Source: Bacteroidota bacterium (GTDB taxonomy: Bacteria > Bacteroidota > Bacteroidia > Cytophagales > Cyclobacteriaceae). From it: 64,000 bases of DNA. Made by a program: the position numbers and the translations under genes. Under the pieces are notes generated by a model. The model made no database searches. It was not told the DNA's origin and saw nothing but the letters and a program-made list of their open reading frames with translations. Shown here piece by piece: positions 45,882 through 55,559 of this stretch; positions within the stretch are counted from its first letter, which is position 1, and each line of letters starts with the position of its first letter. Location of the stretch: assembly GCA_018266055.1 (NCBI GenBank), contig JAFDYT010000002.1:346322-410321 (forward strand). Direction: 5' to 3'.

Positions 45882-46653
45882 AGCGCAAGAAACAAAGAAA
45901 GCAGATAGCCTTTTCTTTGCAGGTCAATATTTGCAAGCCAACGTAGAGTACGAACGCCTCCTTTTCAACGGATCGAAGAGTATCAATGTATTGCTGCTAA
46001 AAAAATCATATTGTCTAAAAGCGGAAGCTAAATATGACCTTGCCTACAATACGTTGGCACGGGGAAATTTTTTCGTTGGAGATGATAGTACGCAATTCAA
46101 ACTTTACTACGAATCGGCGCTAAATGCTTTTCTGGGCGAAAAATATGATCTGGCTTTAAGTAAAATTCAGGAGTCTCATTATTACATCCCGGCTATTTCT
46201 CATCCGATGATTGATTTGCTTGAAATTCTTACGTTAAACCATTTGCAAAAGCTAAAGGACGCAGAAGCGAAGTTCATCACCTTTAAAACAAAGTACCACG
46301 TTGATGACAGTACAAATTTTTATATGGCTAAAAGATTCAAAAAACTCAAAAACCCTGACAAGGCCGAGTCGATCTCTCATCTGTTGCCGGGCGTTGGCCA
46401 GATGTACGCGGGATATGCCGGACGTGGCGTTACCTCATTGTTGTTGCAAACCGGAATGATTGCCTTCACGGCATACAGCTTTTTCAACGGCTATTATTTT
46501 TCAGGAGCCTTTACTGGCGTTGGGCTTTTTTACATGTTTAATAATGGAGGAGCGCGTCACGCCCAATACCTGGCTGAAAAAAAGAATAAAGCTTTAATAG
46601 AAGAATTGGATACCCTTGTGAAAAAGACAGTTTCAACAACCATAAAAAAATAA
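45817..46653 (+). CDS. Membrane protein with TPR-like part and PGxG motif (paralogue)
   Basis: A 278-residue protein with signal peptide (MIKFYLTCTFLCAPFFIRAQ), TPR-like helices (FFAGQYLQANVEYERLL, AKYDLAYNTLARGNFF), then SHLLPGVGQMYAGYAGRG near 188-205 and two hydrophobic helices. It shares its plan and the PGxGxxYAG motif with the gene before it. The start at 45817 overlaps that gene by 65 nt; the next ATG (45829) still overlaps by 53 nt. Such a long overlap is unusual. Function unknown; envelope role likely. Confidence 0.72.
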   Translation: MKPLMIKFYLTCTFLCAPFFIRAQETKKADSLFFAGQYLQANVEYERLLFNGSKSINVLLLKKSYCLKAEAKYDLAYNTLARGNFFVGDDSTQFKLYYESALNAFLGEKYDLALSKIQESHYYIPAISHPMIDLLEILTLNHLQKLKDAEAKFITFKTKYHVDDSTNFYMAKRFKKLKNPDKAESISHLLPGVGQMYAGYAGRGVTSLLLQTGMIAFTAYSFFNGYYFSGAFTGVGLFYMFNNGGARHAQYLAEKKNKALIEELDTLVKKTVSTTIKK

Positions 46654-46675
46654 GAGGCGCATCGTTGCGCCTCTT
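46652..46675 (-). terminator. Terminator of the TM2 gene overlapping the convergent stop codon
   Basis: AAGAGGCGC (46652-46660), ATCGTT, GCGCCTCTT (46667-46675). On the minus strand it is followed by ATTTTTTTATG. It overlaps the stop codon of the plus-strand gene at 46653. Confidence 0.85.
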
Positions 46676-46700
46676 GTCAAATTCTATTACGAAGTTTATA

Positions 46701-47111
46701 TCAACCCCACATAAAGAACTTGTTGCTCCCTACGTATTTACTGATGTCTTCATTGTTGATGATCAAAACAACAAAGTCAACCAATGGAACAATTCCGAAA
46801 ATACCTCCACAGGTAATCAGGTAATAAACAATCAGCATAGGCGTACCTCCAAGATAAACCCGGTGAATGGCAAGACCTCCGACAACAAAGTCAAGTATAA
46901 CTGCAATCCATGCATTCTTATCCGATGATGAGGCTTGAACAGCTAATGGATTAACCATGGCCGCAGCATCGGTGATTTGAATGGTGGTAGGAGTTGCCTG
47001 ATTGAGAGTGGCCTCAATCTGCGCATCGTTCACTTGGTAAATGGAAGAAGCTTTGCTGGTGTACGCACATCCCATGGTACAAACCAGAACCAACAATAAA
47101 ATTTTTTTCAT
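46701..47111 (-). CDS. TM2-domain protein with signal sequence
   Basis: A 136-residue protein: an N-terminal signal (MKKILLLVLVCTMGCAYTSKAS, with a possible lipobox cysteine at MGC), a polar linker, and a C-terminal TM2 domain. The TM2 features are KNAWIAVILDFVVGGLAIHRVYLG, then the second helix LIVYYLITCGGIFGIVPLVDFVVLI (in pieces). Found widely in Bacteroidota; function unknown. Single gene with its own terminator. Confidence 0.8.
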   Translation of the reverse strand: MKKILLLVLVCTMGCAYTSKASSIYQVNDAQIEATLNQATPTTIQITDAAAMVNPLAVQASSSDKNAWIAVILDFVVGGLAIHRVYLGGTPMLIVYYLITCGGIFGIVPLVDFVVLIINNEDISKYVGSNKFFMWG

Positions 47112-47219
47112 TGATTAATTTGTTTTAGAGTTTCAAGATAAAAAAACATTCTCAAAACACAAACATTTATAAAAAATGCATTCCTTTACAAAGGATACCC
47201 CTATCGAGAAGAAATAGTG

Positions 47220-48203
47220 ATGAATAAATTATACGTGCTTGTTTTTTTCTTTTGTTTTGATTTGAGTCAATCTGTTTTAGCGCAGGGATTGTCCACTCCC
47301 GATTCTCTACTACCATCAAAGGCTCTTGATGCCGTTTACAAGTTGCAATTTGAAGTATTTGAAAAAATCTCGTCGAATCTTACACAGAAAGACAAAAGGT
47401 TATATACGTTATTAAAAATCTTTGCTTTACGGTGGAAAGAAGTTCCTGTGGCATACAGCCAATCGAGCCATCAATACCATGAACTTTTACTAAAAGAATT
47501 GGCGCTGCTTGAAAATGAAAAGAATCCAACTCCGACGTTGTTGTATTATAAAATTTGCTCATACCTGTTTTTATCCGAGTACTATTTCTCTCTGGATGAA
47601 AAATGGTCGGCACTAAAGTATGCACAAAAGGCTTATCCATTGGTGATGGAGTCGTTTGAAAAGAATTATATTCAACCTGAATTTCTTTTCATTAAAGGCT
47701 TATATCTTTACTACATTGAGTATTATCGTAAGAAAAATCTTTTTTACCGAGCGGCATTATTTGCATTTCATTCTGGCAATCAAAAAAAGGGTTTGGAGCT
47801 TCTAAAGGCCAGTGCGAGTCAATTTTCAATGGCGCAAGTTGAAGCAAAAATATTTCTGGCCCACATTTACCTTCACCTTGAAAACAAACCACTTGAGGCT
47901 TTGCCGTACAGTCAGGCTTTAATTGAAAGTTACCCAACTAATATCAAGTTGGTAGAGCTTTACACCAACAATTTAGTAAAGTGTAAAATGTTTAAAGAGG
48001 CGATAATTTTCGTCGATCAGTTGGAAGATCAAAAAAAAGAATACTTTTCTATTCCTGGCCACTACTATCGTGGAGTGATCGAAGAGGATTTTAATAATCA
48101 AAAAGAAAAGGCAAAGCTGGCCTATCTACGCTGTCTTGAGACCAAGTATAAACCTGTAGAAGCCTACCAAAAGCTCGCGGCACAACGGCTTATGAAATTA
48201 TAA
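47220..48203 (+). CDS. Exported TPR-like hypothetical protein
   Basis: About 327 residues from the ATG at 47220 (a GTG directly precedes it). Signal peptide MNKLYVLVFFFCFDLSQSVLAQ. The body is helical with weak repeat character (KWSALKYAQKAYPLVMES, KAKLAYLRCLETKYKPVEAY). AT-rich compared with the housekeeping neighbours. Not recognised as a named family; it may belong with the envelope cluster upstream, from which it is separated by the TM2 gene. Confidence 0.68.
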   Translation: MNKLYVLVFFFCFDLSQSVLAQGLSTPDSLLPSKALDAVYKLQFEVFEKISSNLTQKDKRLYTLLKIFALRWKEVPVAYSQSSHQYHELLLKELALLENEKNPTPTLLYYKICSYLFLSEYYFSLDEKWSALKYAQKAYPLVMESFEKNYIQPEFLFIKGLYLYYIEYYRKKNLFYRAALFAFHSGNQKKGLELLKASASQFSMAQVEAKIFLAHIYLHLENKPLEALPYSQALIESYPTNIKLVELYTNNLVKCKMFKEAIIFVDQLEDQKKEYFSIPGHYYRGVIEEDFNNQKEKAKLAYLRCLETKYKPVEAYQKLAAQRLMKL

Positions 48204-48229
48204 ATTATTAGGCATCTCAGCGTCAATTT

Positions 48230-48958
48230 TCATTGACTCTGATCGGGGAAATTTTTTCTGAATTCTTCCTGGTATTTTTTCATCGCCTCTTCGTGATTAT
48301 AAGGTGCCGCTGCTCTTTCGCCGCCAGCTACGCTTATGGCCGCTTTTCTGATTCTCAATCGTTCTTTTGCTGAAGTAGTCCGATCTGAAGCTTCAAACAG
48401 GAGTTGCGCGATAATCGACCTTCCCTCTTCGTTGGTATTCGCAAGAAATGCATCGAAGGTTTGAAGTTGTGACTCCAGTCCCTCACCTTCATACGAGGAA
48501 AGAATTTCCGCGAGGTGATAAACTACGGGTGGAAACGGTAAGTCATTGACTGAACCCAATTCATGTTCACCAGGCATAGTCGAAATAAAATCATTATCCG
48601 AAATTGAATTGGAATTAGCCGTTGAATTCGAGAAAGGTAAATTGATGAGTTCATCCAACTCACAAAGAAGCTTTATCAATGTGCTTGCTTCGGCATCGCC
48701 GTCGAATTCGCGCACGGCATAAACGCCAACATTACTCTCGTCTGGAAATTGAGCTTGCTCTTTTACAATTTCACGGATGGTGTCAATCAGCACGAATTGA
48801 ATCCATTGCTCGAAAGACATTGCGCCAGCACCAAAGGCGCCCATGTTCTCAAATTTTTCTTCCGGCAGCGGCTGATCACTCCAGCGGTTAAGGCGTTTGA
48901 GCTCCGTCTCTATTTCATTGGCTTTGGCCAGGACATTAACATAAAGTTGAATATCCAT
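48230..48958 (-). CDS. YqcC-like domain protein with unique C-terminal region
   Basis: A 242-residue protein. Residues 1-105 fit the YqcC (DUF446) helical bundle: LKRLNRWSDQPLPEEKF, AMSFEQWIQFVLIDTIREIV, with a VYAVREF ending. YqcC proteins are about 110 residues and often found near tRNA pseudouridine synthases. The C-terminal 130 residues are acidic and not recognised; ERLRIRKAAISVAGGERAAAPYN (in pieces) is the most patterned part. It begins about 10 nt after hslU. A role in RNA or protein quality control is only suggested by context. Confidence 0.7.
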   Translation of the reverse strand: MDIQLYVNVLAKANEIETELKRLNRWSDQPLPEEKFENMGAFGAGAMSFEQWIQFVLIDTIREIVKEQAQFPDESNVGVYAVREFDGDAEASTLIKLLCELDELINLPFSNSTANSNSISDNDFISTMPGEHELGSVNDLPFPPVVYHLAEILSSYEGEGLESQLQTFDAFLANTNEEGRSIIAQLLFEASDRTTSAKERLRIRKAAISVAGGERAAAPYNHEEAMKKYQEEFRKNFPDQSQ

Positions 48959-48967
48959 TTCGTGAGG

Positions 48968-50365
48968 TTACAGAATATATTCGCTCAGGTCTTTGTTCTT
49001 AACCAATCCGCTGAGTTTTTCTTTGACCATTGCCTTTGAAATTTTAATTGATCCTGAGGAAATCTTATCAGGTACGTCAAACAAAAATTCGTTGAGCAAT
49101 TTGCTCATGACGGTATGCAAGCGCCGTGCACCAATGTTTTCAATCTCTGCATTGATTTCAAAGGCAGTCTGCGCCACTTCGTCAACCGCTTCGTCGTCAA
49201 ACGAAACGGAAACTCCTTCAGCTTCAAAGAGCGCCTGATACTGACGCGTGAGCGCGTTTTTAGGCTCTTTTAAAATCCTTACAAAATCTTCTTTAGTTAA
49301 ATTGTTTAACTCCACACGAATCGGAAAACGTCCTTGCAACTCGGGGATCAGATCAGAAGGTTTTGAAATATGAAATGCGCCGGCAGCTATGAAAAGCACG
49401 TGGTCGGTATTAATTACGCCATGCTTTGTATTGACGGAAGTGCCCTCTACAATCGGCAGCAAATCGCGTTGTACTCCTTCCCGACTTACGTCCGGGCCGC
49501 CTCCTTTTTTATTAGCACCCGAAGCAATCTTATCAATCTCGTCGATAAAAATAATTCCGGCGTCTTCGGCTTTGCGGATGGCCTCTTCTTTCACTTCATC
49601 CATGTCGATGAGTTTGGCGGCTTCTTCCTCCAGCAAAACCTTTCTCGCTTCGGCAACCGTCAGTTTTCTTTTCTTGGGCTTCTTTGGCATCATGCCGTTG
49701 AGCATTTCCTGAAGGTTCATCATCGACACTTCGTCCATCATGCCGGCGCCGATCATTCCTACCCCCGGTGTTCCGCTGCCCTTGACATCAATTTCAATTT
49801 TTCGATTTTCAAGTTCTCCGTTTCTGATTTTCTCTCTGAATACAGAACGTGTACGCTCGTTGAGCTCGGCATCGTCTTTAGGGGTTTGGTCACTCTGGCT
49901 TCCGTCAGTAGCCGCAATGGTAAACCCTGTAGCCTTGCGCATGGGAGGAATCAGTGCATCGAGAATAATTTCTTCTACCGCTTGAATGGCCTTCTCTTTC
50001 ACTTCTTCTTTCTTTTTGGCTTTCACCATGTTCACCGACTGTTCCACCAGATCGCGGACCATACTTTCTACGTCGCGGCCCACATAACCTACTTCTGTAA
50101 ATTTTGAAGCTTCCACTTTTACAAAAGGAGCGTCCGCAATTTTTGCCAGCCGGCGCGCGATTTCAGTTTTACCCACGCCCGTTGCCCCAATCATCAGAAT
50201 GTTGTTGGGAATAATTTCATTACGCATTTCGGGAGCCGCATTCATACGTCGCCAGCGGTTGCGCAGCGCTATGGCTACATTTCTCTTGGCTTCATTTTGA
50301 CCCACAATGTATTTGTCCAACTCCTGAACAATCTGCTGGGGTGTTAAATATTGGGGATGCAACAT
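48968..50365 (-). CDS. hslU: ATPase subunit HslU of the HslUV protease
   Basis: A 465-residue AAA+ unfoldase. Walker A is GATGVGKTEIARR (about 59-71), Walker B IIFIDEIDKI, and the ring motif GYVGRDVES precedes the intermediate I-domain (about 110-240). Works with the HslV peptidase, whose gene is not adjacent here. Located between Lon and the YqcC-like gene, forming a protein-quality block. Complete. Confidence 0.96.
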   Translation of the reverse strand: MLHPQYLTPQQIVQELDKYIVGQNEAKRNVAIALRNRWRRMNAAPEMRNEIIPNNILMIGATGVGKTEIARRLAKIADAPFVKVEASKFTEVGYVGRDVESMVRDLVEQSVNMVKAKKKEEVKEKAIQAVEEIILDALIPPMRKATGFTIAATDGSQSDQTPKDDAELNERTRSVFREKIRNGELENRKIEIDVKGSGTPGVGMIGAGMMDEVSMMNLQEMLNGMMPKKPKKRKLTVAEARKVLLEEEAAKLIDMDEVKEEAIRKAEDAGIIFIDEIDKIASGANKKGGGPDVSREGVQRDLLPIVEGTSVNTKHGVINTDHVLFIAAGAFHISKPSDLIPELQGRFPIRVELNNLTKEDFVRILKEPKNALTRQYQALFEAEGVSVSFDDEAVDEVAQTAFEINAEIENIGARRLHTVMSKLLNEFLFDVPDKISSGSIKISKAMVKEKLSGLVKNKDLSEYIL

Positions 50366-50422
50366 TTCTAAGTTGTGATTACGTTTTTCCTTCTATACGA
50401 ATACCTGTTCGCACAAAAGAAA

Positions 50423-52882
50423 CTATGCTTTTATTTCAGGCAAAATAAACTCAAGAGGTTTTTCTACTTTTTCCTTAAGCAGAGCCAATTTCAAAACTTC
50501 ATCGACAGTATCCACATAGTGAAAGGACAAACCTTTGATGTATGATTTTTCAATCTCACCGATGTCGCGCTTGTTCTTCGAGCTAAGGATAATCTCTTTT
50601 ATACCACTCCGTTTTGCCGCGAGTATTTTTTCTTTGATCCCTCCTACCGGCAGCACTTTTCCCCGCAAGGTGATCTCCCCTGTCATTGCCAGGTTGGCTT
50701 TCACCTTTCGTTGAGTAAAGATTGACGCCAGTGAAGTGAGCATGGTGATACCCGCACTTGGTCCGTCTTTAGGAACTGCACCGGCAGGAACGTGAATGTG
50801 CAGGTCGTAATGTTGAAAAATCCGGTGATCGATTTTCAATGTATCGGCATTGGCTTTAAGATATGAAAGCGCTGCTGTCGCCGACTCTTTCATCACGTCA
50901 CCGAGCTGACCCGAAATAGTGAGCGCTCCTTTTCCGCGGCTTACACTTGATTCCACAAACAAAATATCGCCACCCACCTGTGTCCAGGCAAGACCGGTAA
51001 CTACGCCGGCGATATCGTTGCCCTGATACAATTCTTCATCAAAGATTTCTCCACCTAAAATTTTTACCACATGCGCTGGAGTGACTTCTTCAGGAAGGGT
51101 TTCCTCCATGGCTTTAGACTTCGCGATGTGGCGCACTACCGAGCCGATTTTGCGCTCCAGGTTTCTAACACCCGACTCGCGCGTGTACGCCTCAATCACT
51201 TTCAATAGCGCCTCGTTCGAAATTTTTACATCCGCCGGCTTCAGGCCATGTTCCTTAATTTGTTTGGGCACCAAATGTTTAATGGCGATCTGCAATTTTT
51301 CTTCTACCGTATAGCCTGTCAATTCGATAATCTCCATTCTGTCACGCAAGGCAGGATGAATGGTGTCCAGTGAATTTGCCGTAGCGATAAAGAGCACTTT
51401 CGACAAATCGTATTCTACTTCGAGGTAATTATCTCCGAAGGCATTGTTTTGTTCTGGATCTAATACTTCAAGCAGCGCCGAAGAAGGATCGCCTCTGAAA
51501 TCAGAGCGTACCTTGTCAATCTCATCCAATACAAAAACCGGGTTTGACGATTTTGCCTTCTTCAGGTTTTGTAAAATTTTTCCAGGCATAGCGCCGATAT
51601 ACGTTTTGCGATGCCCGCGAATCTCTGCTTCATCATGCACACCGCCGAGCGACATGCGCACGTAGTTTCTACCGAGTGATTTGGCGATCGATTTCCCAAG
51701 TGAAGTTTTCCCTACGCCGGGAGGGCCGTACAAACACAAGATCGGACCCTTCATGTCTTGCTTGAGCTTCAGCACCGCAAGGTACTCCAGAATGCGTGTC
51801 TTCACTTTTTCCAAACCAAAATGATCTTTATCCAAAATCTTTTTGGCTTTCTTCAAATCAAAATCATCGACTGTATATTCTTCCCATGGCAAGTCGAGCA
51901 TGAACTCAACGTTGTTCATCATCACCGGAAAATCAGGAGCTTGCGGATTAGTACGCTGTAGTTTATCAAGTTCTTTGTTGAAATGATCGGCTGCCTGCTT
52001 AGGCCATTTTTTTTCTTTGCCGCGTTTGCGGAGTTTCTCAATTTCCTTGTCGGGACCATCGTAACCCAACTCATCTTGCAGCACCTTGATTTGCTGACGC
52101 AAAAAATAATCGCGCTGTTGCTGATCGATGTCGGTGTGTACTTTCTTTTGAATCTCGTGCTTAATTTCAAGCATCTGAATTTCCTTCAGCATGTATTGCA
52201 AAAGCAAAGTCCCCCGGTCGATGATGTTATTGACTTCCAGAATTTTTTGCTTGTCGACAACATCCACATTCAGATTTGACGCGAGGAAGTGAACCAAAAA
52301 GGCAACGCCGCTGATATTGTCCAGTGCCACTTGCGCTTCCTGCGGAATATCAGGATTGAGTTTGAGAATTTTAAAGGCGGCATCTTTTAGCGATTGTACG
52401 AGCGCCTTCACTTGCTTGCTTTCCAAGTCCAGCGTTGGTTCTGTCTGTAGCTCAATGCGCGCGGTAATGAAAGGTTCTTCGCCTAAAAATTCCTTTATCG
52501 AAAACCGGTTTTTGCCTTGGATAATTATCGTTGTGTTTCCGTCGGGCAACACCAACATTTTAATGATTCGCGCTACCGTGCCCAGGCGGCATAAATCCTC
52601 AATGGCTGGGTCTTCGGTCTGTTTGTTCTTTTGTGCAACTACCCCGATAATTCGGCTTCCCTGATACGCTTTTTTAATAAGTCGTATCGATTTCTGTCGG
52701 GTAACCGTGATCGGTATTACCACGCCAGGGAAGAGTACCGTATTTTTTATGGGAAGAATAGAAATTTCTTCGGGTAAATCTTCAGGGCGAATGTCAACCT
52801 CCTTGTCGGGATTGATTAATTGAATCAGCTCTTCTGATTCTTCTCCTTGTTCGATGGGTGATAAACGAATATCCTTAAACAT
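50423..52882 (-). CDS. lon: ATP-dependent protease Lon
   Basis: An 819-residue serine protease. I use the ATG at 52882 ([15 protein letters not shown]), although a TTG 15 nt upstream is in frame. Domains: N-terminal substrate-binding domain ([19 protein letters not shown]), AAA+ with Walker [16 protein letters not shown] and Walker [11 protein letters not shown], and the C-terminal peptidase with the Ser in [11 protein letters not shown] and Lys in [12 protein letters not shown]. Cytosolic. Monocistronic or the start of the lon-hslU block. Confidence 0.97.
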   Translation of the reverse strand: MFKDIRLSPIEQGEESEELIQLINPDKEVDIRPEDLPEEISILPIKNTVLFPGVVIPITVTRQKSIRLIKKAYQGSRIIGVVAQKNKQTEDPAIEDLCRLGTVARIIKMLVLPDGNTTIIIQGKNRFSIKEFLGEEPFITARIELQTEPTLDLESKQVKALVQSLKDAAFKILKLNPDIPQEAQVALDNISGVAFLVHFLASNLNVDVVDKQKILEVNNIIDRGTLLLQYMLKEIQMLEIKHEIQKKVHTDIDQQQRDYFLRQQIKVLQDELGYDGPDKEIEKLRKRGKEKKWPKQAADHFNKELDKLQRTNPQAPDFPVMMNNVEFMLDLPWEEYTVDDFDLKKAKKILDKDHFGLEKVKTRILEYLAVLKLKQDMKGPILCLYGPPGVGKTSLGKSIAKSLGRNYVRMSLGGVHDEAEIRGHRKTYIGAMPGKILQNLKKAKSSNPVFVLDEIDKVRSDFRGDPSSALLEVLDPEQNNAFGDNYLEVEYDLSKVLFIATANSLDTIHPALRDRMEIIELTGYTVEEKLQIAIKHLVPKQIKEHGLKPADVKISNEALLKVIEAYTRESGVRNLERKIGSVVRHIAKSKAMEETLPEEVTPAHVVKILGGEIFDEELYQGNDIAGVVTGLAWTQVGGDILFVESSVSRGKGALTISGQLGDVMKESATAALSYLKANADTLKIDHRIFQHYDLHIHVPAGAVPKDGPSAGITMLTSLASIFTQRKVKANLAMTGEITLRGKVLPVGGIKEKILAAKRSGIKEIILSSKNKRDIGEIEKSYIKGLSFHYVDTVDEVLKLALLKEKVEKPLEFILPEIKA

Positions 52883-53057
52883 AGTAATGAGTGCCAATTT
52901 GACACAAAAAAGTTATGACTCCTACTTATTTTTTAAAGACTTCAATAAAGTCAATAGCTGTGCCAATAATCTCAAAGGCACGCCTTCGGCATGACAAATA
53001 AGTTTGTTTATCACATATTTTTCTAGCACTTTACGTTAAACGAGGGCCATTACCACC

Positions 53058-55019
53058 ATGACTACTCATTCGAAAGCTTGTTTAGCGGCTATTGTTATTG
53101 CTTTATTCAATCTTCCAATTTCGCCGGTTTATTCCCAAAAGAAGAAACATAAAGCTGCCGAAAAGATACTCTTACAGGATTCGCTCACTACTTTCAGCCA
53201 GTCTGACATCTTTGATTTTCCGAATGTCAACCGGATAACCTATTATTCAGACCCGGCCCAACTCAAACATCTTAAAGAACTGGAGGCTACGGCCAACCAA
53301 AAAGACCTGTACGAGGGGCTGAAGGTGTACGTCAAACGCTTTGGGATCGAAAATTTTTCGAAGAATGTGCCGATGCTCTGGCGCCTGGCTAAGCTCTCAG
53401 AAAAATTCGGACCTAAAGGCGAGGCGATCCTGCTTTACAAACTTGTGGTGAAGCACCACCAGCAAGGCATCAACATCAACGACATCTATAAAAAATACGA
53501 TAGCATTGAAACGGATAAGAAAGAATATTACGTGCCGCTTGAGCACTATTATGCTCTGGTAAACTATCGCAAAGAAATCGACACACTGCAACCACCCCAT
53601 TCTGTGCTAACCTCGATGGGCGACGATATCAATTCGCCAAAGGAAGACTACGGGCCGGCCATCGGCAATGTGGACTATGTGTTGCTTTTCACGTCCAAAA
53701 GGAATGCTCATCAAGAACGCTCGTACGATGAAGACATTTTCTTTTCGCTCAAGCTCGACGGTGGCTGGACCAAAGCTGAAGATTTCAAAACCATCAACAC
53801 CAAATACAACGAAGGATCTGCCTGCCTTAGCCTTGACGGGAAATACCTGTACTTTTCCCGATGCAATGCTCCGGGATCGATCGGCAACTGCGACTTGTAC
53901 TCCGCTCGATTAAACAAAGACAGCGTGTGGAGCGATGTGAAAAACCTGGGGCCCAATGTCAATAGTAAGGAATGGGATTCGCACCCGTCGGTGAGCCATA
54001 GTGGCGATACCCTTTTCTTCGCCAGTAATCGCGTGGGCGGATTCGGTATGTCGGATATTTATTTTTCTGTAAAAGATAAAAAAGGAAACTGGAGCCGGGC
54101 GCAAAATGCTGGGCCGATTATCAACACAGTGAAAAGTGAAGTGAGTCCATTTTTTCATCACAAATTCAATGTGCTTTACTTCAGTTCCGACGGGCAGCCG
54201 CTCAACTTTGGTGACTTTGATATTTATAAGTCGTACCGGCAAAAGACAAACTGGAGCGAACCTAAAAACATCGGTCCGTTAGTCAACGGAAGTGGCAGTG
54301 AATATTATTTCACCATCGACTCTAAAAGTCTGGATTTGTACTACGCACGCTCTAACGAGAATGACCTTAAGAACCTGGACTTGTACTCTTTTCCCGTTCC
54401 TATGGAGGCGCACCCAGAGGCCGTTGCTACACTGAAAGGTTCTGTCAAAGACAAACATGGCAAACCCATGAAGGGAATTGTTTCAATCATCGATGTTGAC
54501 CACGGTGTAGAGGTGGCTCCAAAATATCTGCTTGAAGATGGCACCTACGATTTTCAGCTCATCAACAAACGCAACTATCTGCTGATCATACAAGGCGACG
54601 ACTTTTTCAGAATAGAAGAATTGATATTTCTGGAAGGCGAGCGAGAAATCAATCATACAGCCGAGCCTATTGAAAATAAGATTGCTTTCAAATCATTGGA
54701 ATTTGAAAACGGTAAGGCCGAAATACTTCCCACGATGTATAGTGATCTTGCAAAGCTCGGCGATTTCCTCACCGATCACCCGGACGAAAAGCTGAAAATC
54801 TCAGGGCACACCGACTCATCAGGCAATGAACAATTAAACCTCCAACTCTCTCAGGCACGCGCCGATGCTATCAAAGCATATCTCGTTCACGAATTTAAAA
54901 TTAAAGAGCAGCGCATCACCGCCATAGGCTACGGGAGTTCGAAGCCAATCATCCAGGAAGTGACTGAAGATCACAAGCAACTCAACCGCCGTGTTGAATT
55001 TGAGTTAATCAAGGAATAA
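53058..55019 (+). CDS. PorE-like OmpA-family protein with PD40 propeller
   Basis: A 653-residue exported protein. Order: signal peptide (1-26), a helical TPR-like part (about 60-180), PD40/WD40-like propeller (about 190-445, with repeats such as GSACLSLDGKYLYFS and SHPSVSHSGDTLFFASN), a carboxypeptidase-regulatory-like domain (about 455-530; KGSVKDKHGKPMKGIVSI), and a C-terminal OmpA peptidoglycan-binding domain (about 545-653; SGHTDSSGNEQLN). This order matches PorE of the type IX secretion system of Porphyromonas, but the PD40-OmpA plan is common in Bacteroidota. Without other Por genes nearby the T9SS role is a hypothesis. Confidence 0.85.
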   Translation: MTTHSKACLAAIVIALFNLPISPVYSQKKKHKAAEKILLQDSLTTFSQSDIFDFPNVNRITYYSDPAQLKHLKELEATANQKDLYEGLKVYVKRFGIENFSKNVPMLWRLAKLSEKFGPKGEAILLYKLVVKHHQQGININDIYKKYDSIETDKKEYYVPLEHYYALVNYRKEIDTLQPPHSVLTSMGDDINSPKEDYGPAIGNVDYVLLFTSKRNAHQERSYDEDIFFSLKLDGGWTKAEDFKTINTKYNEGSACLSLDGKYLYFSRCNAPGSIGNCDLYSARLNKDSVWSDVKNLGPNVNSKEWDSHPSVSHSGDTLFFASNRVGGFGMSDIYFSVKDKKGNWSRAQNAGPIINTVKSEVSPFFHHKFNVLYFSSDGQPLNFGDFDIYKSYRQKTNWSEPKNIGPLVNGSGSEYYFTIDSKSLDLYYARSNENDLKNLDLYSFPVPMEAHPEAVATLKGSVKDKHGKPMKGIVSIIDVDHGVEVAPKYLLEDGTYDFQLINKRNYLLIIQGDDFFRIEELIFLEGEREINHTAEPIENKIAFKSLEFENGKAEILPTMYSDLAKLGDFLTDHPDEKLKISGHTDSSGNEQLNLQLSQARADAIKAYLVHEFKIKEQRITAIGYGSSKPIIQEVTEDHKQLNRRVEFELIKE

Positions 55020-55029
55020 TTTTGCTTTC

Positions 55030-55551
55030 ATGAACGGATTTGAAATTCAACCAACCACGGCCGCTGACCTGGAATTCATCTATTGGCTTTTTGAAGAAGC
55101 AATGGCCTATCAGAAAAGAAAAAATTTCCCCGTGTGGAATGGCTATAGTAAGGACGTGTTGCAGCAAGACATCGACCTACGCCGTCAGTATAAAATTGTC
55201 ATCAATAATGAAATTGCGTGCATCTTCAGCGTGCTGGAGTCGGATGAAATAATCTGGCGTGAAAAAAATCGAGACAAAGCGATCTACCTACACCGTATCG
55301 TCGTTAACCCAAATTACAAAGGACAAAGTCACTTTCGTAAAATTCTGGATTGGTCAGTGGAATACGCAATAAAAAATAATCTCCACTACATCCGGATGGA
55401 CACGTGGGGAGAGAACCCCAACATCATCGCCTATTACCAAAGCTTCGGATTTAAGTTGGTAGAATTCTTCACCACCGGCTGCTCCACCGAATTGCCTGTG
55501 CAAAACAGGAATCTAAAACTCGCCTTGCTCGAATACGACATGCAAGGGTAG
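55030..55551 (+). CDS. GNAT family N-acetyltransferase
   Basis: A 173-residue acetyltransferase. The acetyl-CoA-binding segment HRIVVNPNYKGQSHFRKIL (motif A; in place of Q/RxxGxG/A it reads KGQSHF) and DTWGENPNIIAYYQSFGFK near the C-terminus are visible. The first residues FEIQPTTAADLEFI fit the family. Substrate unknown. 10 nt after the PorE-like gene and convergent with the TPR-CHAT gene. Confidence 0.85.
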   Translation: MNGFEIQPTTAADLEFIYWLFEEAMAYQKRKNFPVWNGYSKDVLQQDIDLRRQYKIVINNEIACIFSVLESDEIIWREKNRDKAIYLHRIVVNPNYKGQSHFRKILDWSVEYAIKNNLHYIRMDTWGENPNIIAYYQSFGFKLVEFFTTGCSTELPVQNRNLKLALLEYDMQG

Positions 55552-55559
55552 TTGATGAA

